From Pseudomonas sp. CBZ-4 (lineage in GTDB: Bacteria; Pseudomonadota; Gammaproteobacteria; Pseudomonadales; Pseudomonadaceae), in assembly GCF_000346755.1 (NCBI RefSeq), contig NZ_ANNV01000166.1, positions 39,683-103,682 on the forward strand: 64,000 bases of DNA, in the 5' to 3' direction. Positions 59,612-64,000 of the stretch are shown piece after piece. Under the pieces are notes generated by a model that saw nothing but the letters and a program-made list of their open reading frames with translations, was not told the origin of the DNA and did not search any database. A program made the translations under genes and the position numbers. Every line of letters begins with the position of its first letter. The stretch's first letter is position 1.

Positions 59612-60153
59612 ACGCGGCCTCGAACCCTTTGTCGTACCAGCCATTCCACGGCAAACAACAGCCCCATCAGCCCGTAGGCGATCAGGCCGTTGTACAACGT
59701 CCACCAGCTCAGCGGCGCCCACAGGGTGAGGGCGGCGGCGAGCAGGCCATTACACAGAAAAAACGCGCTCCAGACCATGGTGACCTGGCGCGTATACACA
59801 ATCGCGTGGGGCGGCAGTTGCGGGTCGGTCATGCGCGCCAGGCGTTCCACCATCGGCGGGCCGTATTTCAGGCTCAGGCCAAACAGCGCCAGCATGAACG
59901 CGCTGACCAGGCTCGGGTACCAGCGCAGCAGGTGCGGGTTGTCGAACCAGGCCAGCAGCAGGCAGAACACGATCACCGCCAGCGCCATCCAGCGGCTGCC
60001 GGGGCGCCGGGCGCCGGTAACCGCGCGCAACAGCCACAGGCTGCCCAGCAGCAGGCCGAATTGCCACGGTGCAAAGTGCTCGGTGCCGTAATACACCGCA
60101 AAGGGGTACAGCAGCCCCGCCAACAACAGGCCAAGGCCGATCAGCCGGCTCAT
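59608..60153 (-). CDS. Integral membrane protein of the APE cluster, ApeG-like
   Basis: 181 residues, mostly hydrophobic with about six transmembrane segments; it resembles the COG4648 acyl-CoA-associated membrane proteins always found in APE operons. Motifs include LKYGPPMVERLARMTDPQLP and YTRQVTMVWSAFF. Function not established. ATGA overlaps with the ACP and the ligase genes. Confidence 0.85.
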   Translation of the reverse strand: MSRLIGLGLLLAGLLYPFAVYYGTEHFAPWQFGLLLGSLWLLRAVTGARRPGSRWMALAVIVFCLLLAWFDNPHLLRWYPSLVSAFMLALFGLSLKYGPPMVERLARMTDPQLPPHAIVYTRQVTMVWSAFFLCNGLLAAALTLWAPLSWWTLYNGLIAYGLMGLLFAVEWLVRQRVRGRV

Positions 60154-60404
60154 GCGGCGGGTTGCACCAGGCGGTACACCGCCTCAACCACGTCGTCCAC
60201 GGTACGCACGGCCTTGAACTCTTCGGCGGCGATCTTCTTGCCGGTCTGGCGCTTGATATGGTCGATCAAGTCCACGGCGTCGATGCTGTCGATTTCCAGG
60301 TCCTGGTACAGGTTGGCGTCAAGGGTGACGCGTTCCGGCGCCAGTTCAAACAGTTCCACCAGGGCGTCGCGCAAGGTGTTGAAAATATCGTCACGAGTTT
60401 GCAT
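60150..60404 (-). CDS. apeF: Acyl carrier protein of the APE cluster, ApeF-like
   Basis: 84 residues with the phosphopantetheine Ser40 in EIDSID. One of two tandem ACPs; it carries starter or growing polyene as a thioester. It is followed by an ATGA overlap with the membrane protein gene. Confidence 0.9.
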   Translation of the reverse strand: MQTRDDIFNTLRDALVELFELAPERVTLDANLYQDLEIDSIDAVDLIDHIKRQTGKKIAAEEFKAVRTVDDVVEAVYRLVQPAA

Positions 60405-60413
60405 GGTAGGGTC

Positions 60414-60683
60414 TCAAGCTGCCTGTCGGGCCGTGACGAACGCCGCAAGGCTGGCCACGTTGGTGAAGTGATTGCGGGTGTCCTTGGCGTCGGCATCGAT
60501 CTTGATGCCGTACTTTTTCTGGATCGCCAGGCCCAGTTCCAGGGCGTCTACCGAATCCAGGCCCAGGCCTTCGCCGAACAGGGTTTGGTCGCTACCAATG
60601 TCGTCGACGCTGATGTCCTCAAGGCCCAGGGCCTCGATGATCAGCGTCTTTATGTCGTACTCAAGGCTGTTGCTGTCGCTCAT
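60414..60683 (-). CDS. apeE: Acyl carrier protein of the APE cluster, ApeE-like
   Basis: 89 residues from ATG 60683, with AAGGAG about 10 bases upstream. Phosphopantetheine Ser44 in GLDSVDALELG. It is more typical in sequence than the second ACP. The start lies inside the end of the acyltransferase gene (23-base overlap). Confidence 0.9.
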   Translation of the reverse strand: MSDSNSLEYDIKTLIIEALGLEDISVDDIGSDQTLFGEGLGLDSVDALELGLAIQKKYGIKIDADAKDTRNHFTNVASLAAFVTARQAA

Positions 60684-61473
60684 CTTCGGCGAGCTCCTTA
60701 ATAAAATAGTCATGCAGGTAATCGTTGAGCTTGCGTGAAGCCTGGGGCGCGGGCCCCAGTGTGGCGAACGCCTGTGGTTCTATATCGGCACCCACGCGCA
60801 AACTGAAGTGAAAGCGGCGTTTGGGGATGCGATACCAGGGCTCGGCCTTGGTCAGTGTGGTGGGGCTGACCTTGATCACCACCGGGGTGACGATTGTCGC
60901 ACCGCGCAGTGCAATGGCGGCGCCCCCGCGATGAAAGGCGGGCGCCGCGCCGGGCGTGGTGCGGGTGCCTTCGGGGAAGATGATCAGGGTCTGGCCGTCG
61001 CGCAGGGCGTCGGCGGCGGCGTCGAGCATGTCGGCGCTGCCGTCATTGCTGATGTAGCCGGCGTCGCGCACCGGGCCACGCATGAACGGGTTCTGGAACA
61101 GGCTCTGCTTGACCACGCAGTTGGTCTGGCGCATCAGGCCGATGAGGAACACCACGTCGATCAGCGACGGGTGGTTGGCCACGATCATCTGCCCCGGGCG
61201 ACCGAGTTTTTCCGCACCTTCGACGCTGTAGGTGAGGATGCCCAGGCGGTACATCAGGCGAATGAAAAACCAGAACAGGCAACTGATGGTGTGGCGCGCA
61301 CGTCGCTGATGCTGCCTGGCATCGCCCGGCAGGCAACTGAGCAGCGGGAACACCAGCAAGCGCAGGCACAGGCCGCCGACGCCAAAGGTCAGGAAGCTGA
61401 TGGCGGTCGCGAACAGGCGCCAATAGTAGGCCTGCCGTGGCTTGTCAGTGATTACTTGCGTTGCCAGTTCCAT
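60661..61473 (-). CDS. PlsC-type lysophospholipid acyltransferase, ApeD-like
   Basis: 270 residues from ATG 61473 with GGAAG at 8-base spacing; the longer in-frame extension lies within the upstream gene. Two N-terminal hydrophobic stretches, then the PlsC motifs NHPSLIDVVF (HX4D) and FPEGTRT. It probably acylates a glycerol-type acceptor during assembly of the APE lipid. It overlaps its neighbours by 22 and 23 bases. Confidence 0.88.
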   Translation of the reverse strand: MELATQVITDKPRQAYYWRLFATAISFLTFGVGGLCLRLLVFPLLSCLPGDARQHQRRARHTISCLFWFFIRLMYRLGILTYSVEGAEKLGRPGQMIVANHPSLIDVVFLIGLMRQTNCVVKQSLFQNPFMRGPVRDAGYISNDGSADMLDAAADALRDGQTLIIFPEGTRTTPGAAPAFHRGGAAIALRGATIVTPVVIKVSPTTLTKAEPWYRIPKRRFHFSLRVGADIEPQAFATLGPAPQASRKLNDYLHDYFIKELAEDERQQQP

Positions 61474-62168
61474 ACGCGGTTCTTCCAGGCATGTTGGCAG
61501 GCGCCTTGCTCGGTAAGCAGGGTGCGCAGCAGGTTCAGGGCGTGGGGCCACTGGGTTTGAGTGGGTTGGACCGTGGCGGTGCGCAGTTCCAGCTGCCACT
61601 CGTCGCCCGGCGTCAGCAGCAGGCCGAGGGCGTAGGGGAACGGCACGTCCTTGATCCAGCTGGCGTAGGCCTCGGGTGGCTGTTCTTCGGTGATTACCAG
61701 CAATACGGCCGGGGCGCCTTCGTTGAGCAGCGCGGCGGCCTCCAGCAAGCCGTGTTCCAGGCCGTCGCCGGCGGCGGCGAGGGCGGTCATTTCGCTGGTT
61801 TCATTGCGCAGGATCGACCACAGCCCAATCACCGCGTTATGCACCGACAGGCTGAACTGGGTCGGCGACAGGGGCTGGTCGTTGGCCAGGTCGCTGAGGA
61901 TGTCGAGGGTGCGCGGGGTTTCGCCATGCCGGGAGATGAACACCAGCGGCAGATCCTGCAAGCCTTCGGCCAATGGCCAGCCGACGCTGAACGCCATGCG
62001 TGCCAGGCGGCTCAGGCGACGGCGCTGCATCGCTGGCAGAAATGACACGTCGGGGGAGGCGTCGCTGGCGGGAATGACCACTGGGGCCTTGCTCCAGGCC
62101 AGCCAGTCTTGCGCGCAGTCGAGACCAGGGGCCCAGGCGCGCCATTGGGCGATGTTGAAATTGATCAC
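61452..62168 (-). CDS. apeC: Cys-less ketosynthase-like protein, chain-length-factor type (ApeC-like); first gene of APE operon
   Basis: 238 residues from GTG 62168. It resembles the N-terminal beta-ketoacyl synthase domain (LVFISRHGETPRTLDILSDLANDQPLSPTQFS, HNAVIGL) but has no active-site TACSS-type Cys. APE clusters always carry such a protein, described as the chain-length factor partner of ApeO. It is therefore expected to set the number of polyene units, not to condense. Translation signals are weak, and a small hairpin sits just upstream. Confidence 0.85.
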   Translation of the reverse strand: MINFNIAQWRAWAPGLDCAQDWLAWSKAPVVIPASDASPDVSFLPAMQRRRLSRLARMAFSVGWPLAEGLQDLPLVFISRHGETPRTLDILSDLANDQPLSPTQFSLSVHNAVIGLWSILRNETSEMTALAAAGDGLEHGLLEAAALLNEGAPAVLLVITEEQPPEAYASWIKDVPFPYALGLLLTPGDEWQLELRTATVQPTQTQWPHALNLLRTLLTEQGACQHAWKNRVWNWQRK

Positions 62169-62517
62169 TGAGAGGTTATCCCGCCCCTGCGGGCTTCCAT
62201 GTGCGGCCGTTGGCCCCGAATACCGGGACAGGGAACAATGGCCGAATGGCGCGCATTATCCCGGTGCTGCGGGGTTCTAGCAAACTTTGGTAATGAATTG
62301 TTCAAGGTTGATTACAAATGGCCCGGAAAGATTTACAGATTGTCGGTTACCCGGAATCAGATTGGATTGTCGGACTGTTCTGTTTAATTTGTCGGCGGCA
62401 TATGACAGTCGGCGCTCCAATCGCCTGTGATGCTGTAAGTGCGTGGATGAACAAGGTAGCTAACAGGCGCTTTTGCCCTCTACACTCGGGCATTCATTGA
62501 TACACGGAGGTTTTTCC
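62169..62517. other. Divergent region between the APE operon and parA-like gene
   Basis: 349 bases without a gene, AT-richer than the coding DNA around it. It must hold promoters of both units. On the minus strand TTGAAC near 62305 could be a -35, but the matching -10 is poor. The hairpin CCCGC-AGGG-GCGGG (62180-62193, minus strand) ends 11 bases before the apeC start and would pair part of its ribosome-binding region. No operator was identified and no regulator gene lies within the cluster. Confidence 0.5.
62503..62510 (+). promoter_or_regulatory. Strong ribosome-binding site of the ParA-like gene
   Basis: CACGGAGG ends 7 bases before ATG 62518 and decides this start over longer in-frame candidates such as 62473. 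Confidence 0.75.
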
Positions 62518-63288
62518 ATGCGGCGTGTGGTGTTCAATCAGAAAGGCGGCGTTGGCAAATCCAGCATTGCCTGCAACCTGGCGGCGGTCAGCGCCAGCGA
62601 AGGCTATCGAACCCTGTTGGTGGACCTCGATGCACAAGCCAACTCAACCCAGTACCTCACCGGGCTGACGGGCGACGACATCCCCATGGGGATCGCGGAT
62701 TTTTTCAAGCAAACCCTGTCTTCCGGGCCGTTTTCGAAGAAGAACAAGGTGGATATCTACGAAACGCCCTTCGATAACCTGCATGTGGTCACCGCCACCG
62801 CCGAGCTGGCAGACCTGCAGCCCAAGCTTGAGGCCAAGCACAAGATCAACAAGCTGCGAAAGCTGTTGGACGAGTTGAGCGAAGATTACGACCGGATTTA
62901 CCTGGATACCCCGCCGGCGCTGAACTTTTATGCGGTTTCGGCGTTGATTGCCGCTGATCGCGTGCTGATCCCCTTCGATTGCGACAGCTTCTCGCGCCAG
63001 GCGCTGTACGGCCTGCTGGCTGAGATCGAAGAGTTGAAGGAGGACCACAACGAAGGCCTTGAGGTTGAAGGGATCGTGGTCAACCAGTTCCAGGCCCGGG
63101 CTACGCTGCCGCAGCAGATGCTCGATGAGTTGATTGCCGAGGGGTTGCCGGTGCTGCCGGTGTACCTGGCCAGTTCGGTGCGCATGCGCGAGTCGCACCA
63201 GGAGAGCAAGCCGCTGATCCACCTGGACCCACGGCATAAGTTGACCCAGCAGTTTGTGGAGTTGCATAACCTGCTGGAAAACGCCTGA
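62518..63288 (+). CDS. Orphan ParA/Soj-like ATPase
   Basis: 256 residues. Deviant Walker A KGGVGKSS at 9-16 with the signature Lys, switch I VDLDAQANSTQYL, and Walker B YDRIYLDTPPAL. No ParB gene or clear parS follows, so it is not the chromosomal parAB operon. Such orphan ParA proteins position protein complexes or act in non-partition roles. It is divergent from the APE operon; a functional link is possible but unproven. Confidence 0.88.
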   Translation: MRRVVFNQKGGVGKSSIACNLAAVSASEGYRTLLVDLDAQANSTQYLTGLTGDDIPMGIADFFKQTLSSGPFSKKNKVDIYETPFDNLHVVTATAELADLQPKLEAKHKINKLRKLLDELSEDYDRIYLDTPPALNFYAVSALIAADRVLIPFDCDSFSRQALYGLLAEIEELKEDHNEGLEVEGIVVNQFQARATLPQQMLDELIAEGLPVLPVYLASSVRMRESHQESKPLIHLDPRHKLTQQFVELHNLLENA

Positions 63289-63311
63289 TCTCGAATGCCA
63301 CACCATTCCCC

Positions 63312-63383
63312 TGTGGGAGCTGGCTTGCCTGCGATAGCTGTAGTGAATTCAACACTGTCATCGCAGGCAAGCCAGCTCCCACA
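63312..63383. repeat. REPIN downstream of the ParA-like gene
   Basis: Arms TGTGGGAGCTGGCTTGCCTGCG and complement; at 72 bases it is the shortest complete copy here. Confidence 0.92.
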
Positions 63384-63554
63384 TTTTTTTGCATTCCAGA
63401 ACGGGATTTGGATATGTCCTACTGATGCTGTAGGACAGGTCTGGCAATAGGGCATGAGCCTTGTATCGTTGCCTACGCGTACGCCAGAATCCGCCGGCTT
63501 GTGCGTCTGGAGGGGTGTCTCTTAAGGTTCGCCGGTCGCTGAATGTTCAGTGAT

Positions 63555-63720
63555 CGGGTTTAGTAGCCCGTGGTGAGACGTACAGCAATTCTCCATTTGA
63601 TGGTGGCTGTACGGAGGGCGCTTTCGGGCGCGCCGGTTGTGTCTCCCCGGTCTACTAACCTGCGTACAGCTGCCACCCTCTGTTTAGTAGCGGTCGGTTG
63701 CGGCTCCATTCTCCGGAGAC
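63555..63720 (+). ncRNA. Structured leader with alternative pairings ahead of the DUF6124-like gene
   Basis: Segments seen: GTACAGC (63580) pairs with GCTGTAC (63606), with an inner CCAT/ATGG stem; GGCGC (63617) with GCGCC (63629-63633); GAGAC (63575) with GTCTC (63641), enclosing both. Downstream, CTACTAA (63652) can pair with TTAGTAG (63684) or with an earlier TTAGTAG (63560), and a second GTACAGC lies at 63664. GTCTCC (63641-63646) can instead pair with the Shine-Dalgarno GGAGAC (63715-63720). This looks like a regulatory leader; no known class was recognised. Confidence 0.55.
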
Positions 63721-63725
63721 GATCC

Positions 63726-63941
63726 ATGGCTAATCTTTATTCTGTTACCCCCAACCTCCCCACCGAAACCCTCGTCCTCAACAGCTACGAGACCTTCTCT
63801 AGCGTGCGCACCTTATTGCTCAGCCTTTCCAACGACCTCACCGGCGAACACCGCGACGTGGCCCTGGCGATCCACCAATTAAGCGAGCTAGGCGTACTGC
63901 TGGTCGGCCAGATGATGGACCGCGAAGCCCCACTGCCCTAA
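63726..63941 (+). CDS. Small DUF6124-like protein
   Basis: 71 residues from ATG 63726 with GGAG at 7-base spacing. The pattern VTPNLPTETLVLNSYETFSSVRTLLLSLSNDL..HRDVALAIHQLSELGVLLV matches the small helical DUF6124 proteins abundant in Pseudomonas, with ETL..S.E and an R..ALAI..L segment. No function is known. A longer in-frame extension upstream runs through the structured leader and is unlikely to be protein. Confidence 0.75.
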   Translation: MANLYSVTPNLPTETLVLNSYETFSSVRTLLLSLSNDLTGEHRDVALAIHQLSELGVLLVGQMMDREAPLP

Positions 63942-63958
63942 ACCTGCAATGCGGTCTC

Positions 63959-64000
63959 TGTGGGAGCTGGCTTGCCTGCGATAGCTGCAGTGAATTCAAC
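63959..64000. repeat. REPIN left arm, cut by the window end
   Basis: TGTGGGAGCTGGCTTGCCTG starts here and the sequence continues GCGATAGCTG, the same as the copy at 63312; the right arm is outside the window. Confidence 0.85.

Noticed and set aside
11480..63383. Repeated 20-base palindromic arms as CRISPR repeats or attachment sites
   Set aside because: They are dispersed, inverted in pairs and without regular spacers, as expected for REPINs.
63570..63725. 52-residue N-terminal extension of the DUF6124-like protein
   Set aside because: The region is full of paired complementary segments, and ATG 63726 has a correctly spaced GGAG.

Overview
The window is about 64 kb of a high-GC Pseudomonas chromosome, most likely from the P. 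fluorescens group. The evidence is the phaC1-phaZ-phaC2-phaD gene order, hslVU next to argS/priA, mrcA-pil-aroKB-damX-gltBD-hemE synteny, and at least ten inverted-pair REP elements (REPINs) with the arm TGTGGGAGCTGGCTTGCCTG or its TGTGGGAGCGGGCTTGCCCG variant. No rRNA, tRNA, CRISPR array or transposase gene was seen.

Layout. (1) 1-586: 3' end of phaF, the PHA-granule phasin/histone-like protein. (2) 671-7092, minus strand: a six-gene chaperone-usher fimbrial operon (pilin, two chaperones, usher, two-domain adhesin, second pilin), with a divergent RcsB-like response regulator at 7459-8133. This block sits between phaF and phaD, which are normally neighbours. (3) 8167-13276, minus: phaD, phaC2, phaZ and phaC1 for medium-chain PHA synthesis and turnover, with a good sigma-54-type promoter upstream of phaC1. 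(4) 13526-21057, minus: DUF971 protein, hslU, hslV, SPOR protein, argS, priA. (5) 21404-23190, plus: rpmE and malic enzyme. (6) 23389-25854, minus: PBP1A. (7) 26058-39189, plus: a reduced pilMNOPQ operon (PilM with an internal deletion, PilO fused to PilP, PilQ without AMIN domains), then aroK, aroB, a DamX-like protein, gltB and gltD. (8) 39420-42138, plus: hemE and a lower-GC hipBA toxin-antitoxin pair. (9) A ynfM-like MFS exporter divergent from a ynfL-like LysR regulator. (10) 44664-62168, minus: a complete 20-gene aryl polyene (APE) pigment cluster. (11) 62518-63941, plus: an orphan ParA-like ATPase and a small DUF6124-type protein preceded by a highly structured leader.

How the genes work together. 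In the APE cluster an ammonia-lyase and an adenylating ligase would supply and load an aryl starter. Two ACPs, an active ketosynthase with a Cys-less chain-length-factor-like partner, a second ketosynthase, a ketoreductase and hot-dog dehydratases would build the polyene. A methyltransferase and a flavoenzyme would tailor it. Acyltransferases, a glycosyltransferase, a LolA-like carrier, an MMPL exporter and lipoproteins would move it to the outer membrane. Most adjacent genes overlap by ATGA, so they are probably translationally coupled.

The observations most worth following are: a REPIN captured in frame inside the signal-peptide region of the APE LolA-like gene; the hof-like reduction of the pil operon with a PilO-PilP fusion; the leader at 63555-63720, whose segments can pair in mutually exclusive ways including one that hides the Shine-Dalgarno; the fimbrial island inside the pha locus with operator-like repeats; and a nested REPIN at 13935-14054.
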